Source: Betaproteobacteria bacterium (GTDB lineage Bacteria > Pseudomonadota > Gammaproteobacteria > Burkholderiales > Ferrovaceae). Taken from it: a stretch of DNA of 6,308 bases. The notes beneath the pieces are model-generated. The model was given only the letters and a program-made list of their open reading frames with translations, was not told the DNA's origin and searched no databases. Made by a program: the position numbers and the translations under genes. This document shows, piece by piece, positions 1 through 5,971 of the stretch. Positions within the stretch are counted from its first letter, which is position 1, and each line of letters begins with the position of its first letter. Where the stretch lies: the NCBI GenBank assembly GCA_028870615.1, contig JAGWPH010000169.1, positions 1-6,308 on the forward strand, written 5' to 3'.

Positions 1-191
1 GCCGCCTCGGATTCGCGTCGCCATTGCATCATGAGCGCAAGTACCGAAGAGTCAATATTTGTCGCGCCCGAAAAATCAACGGTGAGATCCGCCTTGGCCA
101 CCGCTGGGCCCGTTTCGCTCAGCACGGCATCGATGGTATCCATGACCAGCGGCCCTGACAGCGCGAGCTTCTGGCCCTCTAATTTTGTCAT
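1..191 (-). CDS. mlaB: MlaB, STAS-domain subunit of the Mla ABC transporter (partial, C-terminus beyond window edge)
   Basis: Cytoplasmic STAS protein that, in characterised Mla systems, binds the ATPase MlaF and is needed for assembly and activity of the MlaFEDB complex. Only the first 63 residues lie in the window, roughly two thirds of a usual ~95-residue MlaB; the reading frame runs off the left edge without a stop. The visible part starts MTKLEGQKLALSGPL and contains the STAS core VDFSGATNIDSSVLAL at about residues 38-53. The Asp-Ser of IDSS (D47-S48) occupies the place of the conserved D-S/T of STAS domains. The ATG at 191-189 overlaps the mlaC stop as ATGA. No Shine-Dalgarno sequence precedes it, so translation is probably coupled to mlaC. 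Identification rests on this motif plus its position as the last gene after mlaC, as in the E. coli mlaFEDCB order. Confidence 0.88.
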   Translation of the reverse strand, partial: MTKLEGQKLALSGPLVMDTIDAVLSETGPAVAKADLTVDFSGATNIDSSVLALMMQWRRESEA

Positions 192-811
192 TGCTTGCTG
201 GCCAACTTACGCTTGTCGTCCAGCGCTTTGATGAGTCCATCGACTCCGTTGCGGCGCACGATATCTGCAAATTCACTGCGATAGTTGGTAACCAGACTGA
301 CGCCATCGACCCTGATGTCATAAACCTTCCAGCTATCGCTCATTTTTTCCATACTGTAATCAATGGGAACAGTCTGGCCACCGGAAGGCACAATGGCCGA
401 ATGGACCACTGCGTCATTACCATCGGGCTGACTTTCGGTACCTTTGATCTGCACGACCTGATCTTTATATTGGGACAGTGAACTGGCATAGGTACGAACC
501 AACAAATCCTTGAATTCATAGATCAACTGCTTTTGCTGATCGGGGGAGGCCTGATTCCAGTTTCTCCCCATGGCCAGTCGTGTCATTCGGGTGAAATCAA
601 AGTGCGGCAACACTTTCTGTTCGATCAGTGCATAGGCTTTGCTACGATCTCCCGATTGAATTGCACTGTCTGCCTTGATGGACGCGATCACTTCTTCGGC
701 TGTTTTGCGAATCACTTCATCGGGCCCAGGCTCCGCGCCGAATGCGTTCAATCCCATAAAAAATAACGCCAGCCCAATGGACCAGCCTCGTTTTCCCAAG
801 AAGATGCTCAC
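188..811 (-). CDS. mlaC: MlaC, periplasmic phospholipid-binding carrier (Ttg2D/Tol_Tol_Ttg2 family)
   Basis: Soluble periplasmic protein that shuttles phospholipid between the outer-membrane MlaA complex and the MlaFEDB inner-membrane complex. The 207-residue product starts with a Sec-type signal peptide: basic residues K7 and R8, hydrophobic core about 11-22, and probable cleavage in AFG/A near residue 25. The mature part carries family-typical blocks: VLPHFDFTRMTRLAMGRNW at about 67-85, YEFKDLLVRTYASSL at 98-112, and WKVYDIRVDGVSLVTNYRSEF at 161-181. Length matches the family (~200-215). The start is GTG at 811-809, overlapping the mlaD stop as GTGA. It has a strong ribosome-binding site, AAAGGAG at 825-819, 7 nt upstream, which favours this start. 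Its end overlaps the mlaB start by 4 nt. It is intact, with no missing block seen. Confidence 0.95.
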   Translation of the reverse strand: MSIFLGKRGWSIGLALFFMGLNAFGAEPGPDEVIRKTAEEVIASIKADSAIQSGDRSKAYALIEQKVLPHFDFTRMTRLAMGRNWNQASPDQQKQLIYEFKDLLVRTYASSLSQYKDQVVQIKGTESQPDGNDAVVHSAIVPSGGQTVPIDYSMEKMSDSWKVYDIRVDGVSLVTNYRSEFADIVRRNGVDGLIKALDDKRKLASKQ

Positions 812-1290
812 TTCTGTGCTCCTTTGGCAGTACTGCTATCCTGTGCCTTGTTAAACAAAAATTGTCCGATCAATCGTTCCAAAACTACGGCCCCTTGCAC
901 CAGTTTGATTTGATCTCCATCTTTCAACATCTGATCATCACCTCCGGCTTCCAGGCCAATGTACTGCTCACCTAAAATCCCCGACGTCAGAACCGAGGCG
1001 GAGGTATCTTTTGGAAATTTGAATTGTGTGTCAATCGCCATGCGAACTTCGGCAGTATAATGAATCGGATCAAAACGTACTGACTTGACTCGCCCCACTA
1101 GAACGCCTGCACTGCGAACCGGCGCCCTTTCCTTGAGTTGTCCAATATTGTCGAAATTGGCCACCAGGGTATAAGTTTGACCCGAGCCCCCCGCACTGAG
1201 GTTGCCTACCTTGAATGCCAATACAAGGAAGGCGAAAAAACCCAACAGGACAAAAATTCCTACCCACAAATTTAATGTGCTGCGTTCCAT
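808..1290 (-). CDS. mlaD: MlaD, MCE-domain inner-membrane substrate-binding subunit
   Basis: Membrane-anchored MCE protein; in E. coli it forms a hexameric ring on the periplasmic face of MlaE through which lipid passes to or from MlaC. From the ATG at 1290 it has 160 residues: a short cytoplasmic N-terminus, one transmembrane helix at about 8-28 (WVGIFVLLGFFAFLVLAF), an MCE domain at about 38-116, and a C-terminal helix at about 133-150 (AVVLERLIGQFLFNKA). The MCE domain includes APVRSAGVLVGRV and the pore-loop stretch SGILGEQYIGLEAGG. The C-terminal helix resembles the MlaD segment that lines the ring pore. Another in-frame start, GTG at 1299, would add MEL. I prefer the ATG because it forms a TGATG junction with the mlaE stop, has GGGGTGG 5 nt upstream, and gives the usual short N-terminus. 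E. coli MlaD is slightly longer (183 residues). Confidence 0.94.
   Translation of the reverse strand: MERSTLNLWVGIFVLLGFFAFLVLAFKVGNLSAGGSGQTYTLVANFDNIGQLKERAPVRSAGVLVGRVKSVRFDPIHYTAEVRMAIDTQFKFPKDTSASVLTSGILGEQYIGLEAGGDDQMLKDGDQIKLVQGAVVLERLIGQFLFNKAQDSSTAKGAQK
819..825 (-). promoter_or_regulatory. Ribosome-binding site for mlaC
   Basis: AAAGGAG on the minus strand sits 7 nt before the GTG start of mlaC, inside the 3' end of mlaD. It supports the non-ATG start and shows that mlaC has its own strong initiation signal as well as the GTGA overlap. Confidence 0.75.
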
Positions 1291-2090
1291 CAGCTCCACC
1301 CCTTCAGCATAAATGCGGTCAATACCAGGTCCAACGCCAGAATGGCCAGTGACGAACTTACTACGGTTCGGGTCGTCGCTCCGGAGACTCCTTCTGCTGT
1401 AGGAGAAGCCTCATATCCTTCAAAAGTGGCGATGGCAGAAACTGCGATCCCAAACACCAGGCTTTTGATGATGCCATTGGCGATATCGTGGCGAAAATCC
1501 ACCGCAGCCTGCATCTGTGACCAAAAAGCCCCATCGTCCACGCCAATCAAAACTACCGCCACAAGAAAACCCCCAATAATCCCCATGGCGCTGAACAACA
1601 TCGCCAATAGCGGCATGGAGATCACGCCCCCCCAAAAACGCGGCGCAACAACCCGCGCCATAGGGTTGATAGCCATCATTTCCATTGCCGACAACTGCTC
1701 CGTGGCTTTCATAAGGCCGATTTCTGCGGTAATCGCAGAGCCGGCCCTGCTGGCGAACAGAAGCGCTGCAACCACAGGCCCCAACTCGCGCACCAGAGAC
1801 AACGCCACCAACACGCCGACACTTTGTTCTGAACCGTAGTTCTGCAAGGTTTCGTGGCCCTGCAAGCCCAAAACCATCCCAACAAACAATCCAGAAACCA
1901 GAATGATAATGAGCGACTGGACGCCGGCATAGAAAATTTCCCGAATAACCAGGTCAAAGCGCCGGAAACTGGTGGCTGATTGCGTTAATGTCAACCCCAA
2001 AAATACAACCGTCGCCCCAATCCGTTCCACGATCTTGAGCGTTCCGTCGCCGACCAGACGAATGTTACGCAATGTTGATTCCAAAACCAT
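1290..2090 (-). CDS. mlaE: MlaE, permease subunit of the Mla phospholipid ABC transporter
   Basis: Integral inner-membrane subunit that forms the dimeric lipid-transport path, driven by MlaF and capped by the MlaD ring. It has 266 residues, the usual length for the MlaE/Ttg2B (formerly DUF140) family. Hydrophobic segments lie at about 58-76, 91-112, 156-184, 209-222 and 245-262, preceded by an amphipathic N-terminal helix. The hallmark block LVRELGPVVAALLFASRAGSAITAEIG followed by EQLSAMEMMAINPMARVVAPR spans about 99-151 and includes the cytoplasmic segment expected to contact MlaF. A second conserved block, EGVSGATTRTVVSS, is at about 233-246. The ATG follows the mlaF stop by 4 nt, with GAGGGAGG at 2107-2100 as ribosome-binding site (9 nt spacing). 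The coding strand contains a run of seven G residues (complement of 1627-1633) at codons for WGG. Confidence 0.96.
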   Translation of the reverse strand: MVLESTLRNIRLVGDGTLKIVERIGATVVFLGLTLTQSATSFRRFDLVIREIFYAGVQSLIIILVSGLFVGMVLGLQGHETLQNYGSEQSVGVLVALSLVRELGPVVAALLFASRAGSAITAEIGLMKATEQLSAMEMMAINPMARVVAPRFWGGVISMPLLAMLFSAMGIIGGFLVAVVLIGVDDGAFWSQMQAAVDFRHDIANGIIKSLVFGIAVSAIATFEGYEASPTAEGVSGATTRTVVSSSLAILALDLVLTAFMLKGWS

Positions 2091-2094
2091 CGTG

Positions 2095-2934
2095 TCAGGC
2101 CTCCCTCAAACCAAGATCGTTTGCCATGGTTTTGGCCGGATAGTGAAAAGGCATGGGACCATCGGCTTCACCCCAGATAAACTGATGCACGAAAGGAAGC
2201 GTAGAGGCCCGAATCTGCTCGGGAGTTCCTTGAGCGACAATGACCCCTTCCGAAACAAAATAAACGTAATCGACAATTTTCAAGGACTCCTGAACATCGT
2301 GGGTCACCAATATTGATGTTGCGCCAAGGGCGTCATTGAGGCGCCGAATCAGCTGGCCAATGACACCCAGTGAAATAGGGTCCAGTCCGGCAAAAGGCTC
2401 GTCATACAAAATAAGTTCCGGGTCGAGCGCAGTGGCGCGTGCCAAAGCCACCCTGCGTGCCATCCCCCCAGACAGCTCGGAGGGCATCAAGGACTGCACA
2501 CCGCGCAATCCCACCGCGTTGAGTTTCATCAGGGTGAGATCCCTTATGACGCTTTCCGACAAGCTGGTATGTTCATGCATCTGGAAAGCCACGTTGTCGT
2601 AAACGGAAAGATCTGTAAACAACGCACCAAATTGAAACATCATGCCCAAGCGACGGCGCAACGCATACAGATCGCTTTGACTCATGTTATTCAGGTACTG
2701 TCCGGCCACCATGACTGAGCCCTCATGCGCCTGAAGTTGCCCCCCAATCAAGCGTAACAGTGTGGTTTTCCCACAACCGCTCAATCCCATGATGGCGACC
2801 AGACTCCCTTTCCGGACTGTCAGATTGATGCCTTTGAGCACCAGTCGACTGCCGTAGCCAAAATTCAATTCGGTGATTTCAACCAGATTTGTCACAGAAA
2901 CAACACTTAAGTGCCTCGAGCCCAAATCCGGCAT
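2095..2934 (-). CDS. mlaF: MlaF, ATPase subunit of the Mla phospholipid ABC transporter
   Basis: Cytoplasmic ABC ATPase that powers MlaE. The 279-residue frame carries a complete nucleotide-binding domain: Walker A GLSGCGKTT at 50-58, Q-loop FQFG around Q101, signature LSGGM at 154-158, Walker B LILYDEP at 174-180 with catalytic E179, D-loop GLD at 183-185, and switch histidine H212 in LVTHD. LSGGM in place of LSGGQ and the LLRLIGGQL stretch after Walker A are typical of the MlaF/Ttg2A branch. The start is uncertain. The ATG at 2934 gives 13 extra residues (MPDLGSRHLSVVS) and has no clear ribosome-binding site. A GTG at 2895 would begin VTNLVEITELNFGYG, which resembles the usual MlaF N-terminus and gives 266 residues, close to E. 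coli's 269, but also lacks a good Shine-Dalgarno sequence. It is the first mla gene, 34 nt after the antiporter stop. Confidence 0.95.
   Translation of the reverse strand: MPDLGSRHLSVVSVTNLVEITELNFGYGSRLVLKGINLTVRKGSLVAIMGLSGCGKTTLLRLIGGQLQAHEGSVMVAGQYLNNMSQSDLYALRRRLGMMFQFGALFTDLSVYDNVAFQMHEHTSLSESVIRDLTLMKLNAVGLRGVQSLMPSELSGGMARRVALARATALDPELILYDEPFAGLDPISLGVIGQLIRRLNDALGATSILVTHDVQESLKIVDYVYFVSEGVIVAQGTPEQIRASTLPFVHQFIWGEADGPMPFHYPAKTMANDLGLREA
2100..2107 (-). promoter_or_regulatory. Ribosome-binding site for mlaE
   Basis: GAGGGAGG on the minus strand, 9 nt before the mlaE ATG, lies within the last codons of mlaF. It is the strongest Shine-Dalgarno match in the mla operon and fixes the mlaE start. 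Confidence 0.7.
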
Positions 2935-2968
2935 GTTAAACCACAGGAGGCTTGCTGGCTAATCCATC

Positions 2969-4939
2969 TCAGCCTTGCAGAAGTCGAATTTCGGCCTGGA
3001 CCAGAGATTCTGGAACTCCCAGCAGGACGACCACATCCATCGGAATGATCCGGGTATCTGCACTCGGATGCAAGCCTCGAATGCCATGCCGCCGAATAGC
3101 CGTCACCTCAACGCCCAGCTTATCAAGCATCAATTCCTCCAACAACTTGCCATTGGCATAGGCCCCCTCGCCGATGATCACCGAGTGCATTCTAGGCTGC
3201 GAATGCTCCGCATTTTCAGCGGGATCATCCGTAATGCCGCGAAAAAAACCACGCATCATGTGATAGCGCTCTGAACGGACGCGTCGAATCCGTTTGAGTA
3301 CCCTGGCCAGCGGCACGCCCAGTTCCAACATGGCGTGGGAAGCCAGCATTAAAGAACCTTCAAGAATTTCTGGCACAACCTCTGCCGCGCCGGCATCCTT
3401 AAGCCGGTCCAGATCGGTGTCATCGAACGTGCGCACGATTACCGGCAAACCCGGTTCCAGCTCTCTGGCGTGACTGATGATGGCCAATGAAACCGGCGTA
3501 TCGGCAAACGTTACCACAATGGCCGCTGCGCGGTGCACTCCTGCGGCAACCAGTACCTCGCGTCGACCCGCATCGCCGAAAACCACGGATTCTCCGGCAG
3601 TTGCGGCTGCGCGGACGCGTTGAGGGTCCATATCCAGGGCAATGACTGCCAACCCTTCCTGTTCCAAAAACCGGGACAAATTCTGACCGCTGCGTCCGTA
3701 GCCGCACACGATGACATGACGCTTTACCCCATAACTGCGGGCCGATAGTTCGTGCAAGGCCAACGAACGCAGGGTCCACTCGCTCTCACAACAATACAGC
3801 ACGATGCGATCGCTCATCATGATGATCAGCGGGGACAACAGCATGGATATGACCATCGCTGCCAGGACAACTTGCAGCGGCGCATCCGGCAGCAGATGCA
3901 ACACCTCGGCTTGTGCCAGCAGGACAAACCCAAACTCTCCGGCGGGTGCAATCGCCAATGCGGTGCGCAGTGCCACAGAATCAATGTCGCCAAAGAACCT
4001 GCCCAACCCGTAGGCAATGAGTAATTTCAGTGCCAGTAGTGCGATGAGTACAACCAGCACCCAGGGCAACTGCATGACAACCACGGATAAATCAAGCAGT
4101 GAGCCAATTGTAATAAAAAACAGGCCGAGTAGAACATCTCTGAAGGGCTTGATGTAATCCTCAACCTGGTATCGATAATCGGTTTCGGAGATCAATACGC
4201 CTGATATAAACGCGCCCAACGCCAACGACAGGCCTGCGCGTTGGGTCAGCCACGCCATCCCTAGCGTCACCAGAAGGACGTTCAGCACAAAAACTTCGGA
4301 TGACTTTTGCCGGGCAACCCAATTAAACCACTTGCCCATCACCCTTCTGCCAAACCCCAGCACCAGCACCAGCACCAGGGCTGCCTTGAGCGCCCCAAGC
4401 AACAGGATACTGGCCAGCGCCCCGTGGTTCTGAGCCAAGGCAGGAATCAAAATCAGCAACGGAACCACGGCCAGGTCCTGAAACAGCATCACGCCCATGA
4501 TGCGTTGGCCATGGGTAGACTTGAGTTCGAGGCGCTCAGCCAGCAAACGTGCCATGATGGCGGTGGAGGACAGGGAAAGCGCCCCAGCCAGCGCAATGCT
4601 ACTTTGCCAATCAAGGCCCGAAGCATAGGCAAGCCCGAAGCCGGCCAGAAGGGTTACGGCCATCTGGGCGCCACCCAGGCCAAAAACGGTACGTCGCATG
4701 GCGAAGAGTTGGGCCAGGCTGAACTCCAGACCGACGGTAAACATCAGAAAGATCACACCGAACTCAGCCAGCCCGCGCGTTGAGTCATCGGGAGGGATGA
4801 TTCCGGTAGCATGCGGTCCGATCACAATGCCAGCCAGCAGGTACCCCAGCATTGCAGGCAAACCCAGGCGCCTGAACAGCGATACCGCCAAAATGGCGGC
4901 CAGCAGCAAAATCAAGACGAGTTCGAGCGTATCGTTCAT
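2969..4939 (-). CDS. CPA2-family monovalent cation:proton antiporter with RCK_N and RCK_C domains (KefB/KefC/YbaL-like)
   Basis: Probable inner-membrane K+ or Na+/H+ antiporter, 656 residues. Residues 1 to about 380 are a multi-helix Na+/H+-exchanger domain. It holds the family marks LGYLLAGIVIGP (31-42), LMFTVGLEFSL (65-75), SLSSTAIMARLL (122-133), FQDLAVVP (153-160, with Q154-D155 at the site of the KefC ion-path motif) and APAGEFGFVL (331-340). Residues about 407-525 form an RCK_N (TrkA-N) Rossmann domain with GYGRSGQN (413-420) and acidic D436 after the second strand, suggesting NAD(H) binding. Residues about 585-656 look like an RCK_C domain, which KefB and KefC lack. The start is the ATG at 4939: an in-frame TAG at 4978-4976 lies upstream, with no other ATG, GTG or TTG between. 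GAGGG lies very close before the start. The ion and regulator are not evident, so I leave the symbol empty. It runs codirectionally into mlaF, 34 nt on. Confidence 0.9.
   Translation of the reverse strand: MNDTLELVLILLLAAILAVSLFRRLGLPAMLGYLLAGIVIGPHATGIIPPDDSTRGLAEFGVIFLMFTVGLEFSLAQLFAMRRTVFGLGGAQMAVTLLAGFGLAYASGLDWQSSIALAGALSLSSTAIMARLLAERLELKSTHGQRIMGVMLFQDLAVVPLLILIPALAQNHGALASILLLGALKAALVLVLVLGFGRRVMGKWFNWVARQKSSEVFVLNVLLVTLGMAWLTQRAGLSLALGAFISGVLISETDYRYQVEDYIKPFRDVLLGLFFITIGSLLDLSVVVMQLPWVLVVLIALLALKLLIAYGLGRFFGDIDSVALRTALAIAPAGEFGFVLLAQAEVLHLLPDAPLQVVLAAMVISMLLSPLIIMMSDRIVLYCCESEWTLRSLALHELSARSYGVKRHVIVCGYGRSGQNLSRFLEQEGLAVIALDMDPQRVRAAATAGESVVFGDAGRREVLVAAGVHRAAAIVVTFADTPVSLAIISHARELEPGLPVIVRTFDDTDLDRLKDAGAAEVVPEILEGSLMLASHAMLELGVPLARVLKRIRRVRSERYHMMRGFFRGITDDPAENAEHSQPRMHSVIIGEGAYANGKLLEELMLDKLGVEVTAIRRHGIRGLHPSADTRIIPMDVVVLLGVPESLVQAEIRLLQG
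4357..4378. repeat. Short tandem hexamer tract (CCAGCA, about 3.7 copies) inside the antiporter gene
   Basis: Three full copies and one partial copy of CCAGCA read on the plus strand. On the coding strand this is alternating CTG and GTG, encoding the LVLVLVL part of a transmembrane helix at about residues 188-194. The six-base unit keeps frame, so copy-number change would add or remove Leu-Val pairs, not disrupt the gene. It may simply reflect codon preference in a hydrophobic helix. Confidence 0.8.
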
Positions 4940-4962
4940 GCCCTCAAGTATAATTGCTAGCC
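4940..4962. promoter_or_regulatory. Divergent intergenic region between the antiporter gene and kdsD, with a possible shared -10 element
   Basis: Only 23 nt separate the two head-to-head start codons. The plus strand holds TATAAT at 4949-4954, a perfect -10 hexamer pointing toward kdsD. The overlapping minus-strand sequence reads TATACT (complement of 4947-4952), a five-of-six match pointing toward the antiporter. Each would start transcription within a few bases of its own start codon, implying a leaderless or nearly leaderless mRNA, or use of a later start such as kdsD ATG 4993. I found no convincing -35 hexamer at 16-18 nt for either direction, so promoter function is inferred only from the -10 match and the geometry. 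Confidence 0.4.
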
Positions 4963-5967
4963 ATGATTCCAGAGACTACAAATCCAGTTCCCATGAAAGA
5001 CGACATCATCCTTGATCTGGCGCGCGAAGTTCTTGAGACAGAAACCGAGGCCATTGAGCAGCTTTCATTGCGCCTCGACGACTCTTTTATTGCCGCGCAC
5101 CACCTAATGCTGTCGTGCAAAGGCCGCGTCGTGGTAAGTGGCATCGGAAAATCGGGCCATATTGCCAACAAGATAGCCTCTACGCTAGCCAGCACCGGCA
5201 CCCCCTCATTTTTCATGCACCCCGCGGAAGCTGGCCATGGCGATTTGGGCATGATTGCCAGCGATGACCTCCTTATCGCTCTTTCCAATTCCGGCGAAAG
5301 CGACGAATTGCTGGTTATTGCGCCATTGCTGAAGCGGCGCGGTACTCGCATCATTGCCATTACAGGCAATCCACACTCCCGTCTGGCCAAGCTTGCCGAC
5401 GTGCATCTGGACGCTTCAGTTCCCCGCGAGGCCTGCCCCCTCAATTTGGCTCCTACAGCCAGTACCACAACGGCCCTGGCCCTGGGAGACGCGCTCGCAG
5501 TAACTTTGCTTCAGGCGCGCGGGTTTTCTGCAGCAGACTTTGCCCGCACGCATCCTGGCGGCTCACTTGGTAAAAGGTTGTTACTCACGGTTCATGATGT
5601 CATGCATCAGGACGAACGCATTCCACGTATCCCCACTGGCGCAACCGTGGCCCAAGCCCTGGTGGAAATGTCGAACAAGGCACTGGGAATGACAGCCATC
5701 GTCGATGAGCACGGAAAATTGAAAGGTATTTTTACGGATGGTGATTTGCGTCGCGCTCTGGAAAACGGCCACACCGCCATCCATGAGGTTCTCGTGAGCC
5801 GTTTGATGACTAAAAACCCCATTGTCACACACCCTGACAAATTGGCTGCCGAAGCCGCCGCCATCATGCAGGATCGCAAGATATTCGGATTGTTTGTGGT
5901 GGACGATGAATCTCGACTGGTCGGTGCCTTCAATATGCACGATCTTCTGCGCGCAGGAATCGTCTGA
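4963..5967 (+). CDS. kdsD: KdsD, D-arabinose-5-phosphate isomerase
   Basis: Cytoplasmic enzyme converting D-ribulose-5-phosphate to D-arabinose-5-phosphate, the first committed step toward Kdo for LPS inner core. From ATG 4963 it has 334 residues (E. coli 328): a SIS domain at about 45-185, then two CBS domains at about 212-270 and 278-334. Motifs are SGIGKSGHIANK (59-70), STGTPSFFMHPAEAGHGDLG (77-96), SNSGESDE (108-115), REACPLNLAPTASTT (155-169) and HPGGSLGKRLL (197-207). Residues K63, H92, E115, E156 and H197 match E. coli K59, H88, E111, E152 and H193 at a constant offset of four, so the active site looks intact. Start choice is open: TTG 4954 follows an in-frame TAA (4951-4953), ATG 4963 best matches E. 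coli length, and ATG 4993 gives 324 residues. None has a clear Shine-Dalgarno sequence. The gene is followed after 4 nt by kdsC. Confidence 0.96.
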   Translation: MIPETTNPVPMKDDIILDLAREVLETETEAIEQLSLRLDDSFIAAHHLMLSCKGRVVVSGIGKSGHIANKIASTLASTGTPSFFMHPAEAGHGDLGMIASDDLLIALSNSGESDELLVIAPLLKRRGTRIIAITGNPHSRLAKLADVHLDASVPREACPLNLAPTASTTTALALGDALAVTLLQARGFSAADFARTHPGGSLGKRLLLTVHDVMHQDERIPRIPTGATVAQALVEMSNKALGMTAIVDEHGKLKGIFTDGDLRRALENGHTAIHEVLVSRLMTKNPIVTHPDKLAAEAAAIMQDRKIFGLFVVDDESRLVGAFNMHDLLRAGIV

Positions 5968-5971
5968 AATC

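Noticed and set aside
1342..1839. 165-codon open frame on the plus strand, antisense to mlaE
   Set aside because: It lies wholly inside the well-supported mlaE gene, has no recognisable domain, and is rich in Ala/Thr/Ile as expected for a shadow of a hydrophobic gene read backwards.
2445..2480. ABC signature LSGGM in place of LSGGQ in MlaF
   Set aside because: Met at this position is normal for the MlaF/Ttg2A branch and does not indicate a defective ATPase.
2935..2968. Possible hairpin between the antiporter stop and mlaF
   Set aside because: The only pairing I could find is a short bulged stem around CCA/TGG with no following T-run, too weak to call a terminator.
4307..4783. 158-codon open frame on the plus strand, antisense to the antiporter gene
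   Set aside because: Its Gln/His-rich composition is what antisense Leu/Val/Ala codons give. There is no motif or ribosome-binding site, and the opposite strand encodes conserved transmembrane helices.
4900..5000. Search for -35 hexamers for the two divergent promoters
   Set aside because: No TTGACA-like hexamer occurs at 16-18 nt from either candidate -10. TTGTAG on the minus strand (complement of 4975-4980) is 22 nt away, too far to annotate.
4944..5468. 174-codon open frame on the minus strand overlapping kdsD
   Set aside because: It is antisense to the SIS domain with its intact active-site residues. The Ser/Arg/Met-rich product shows no domain.
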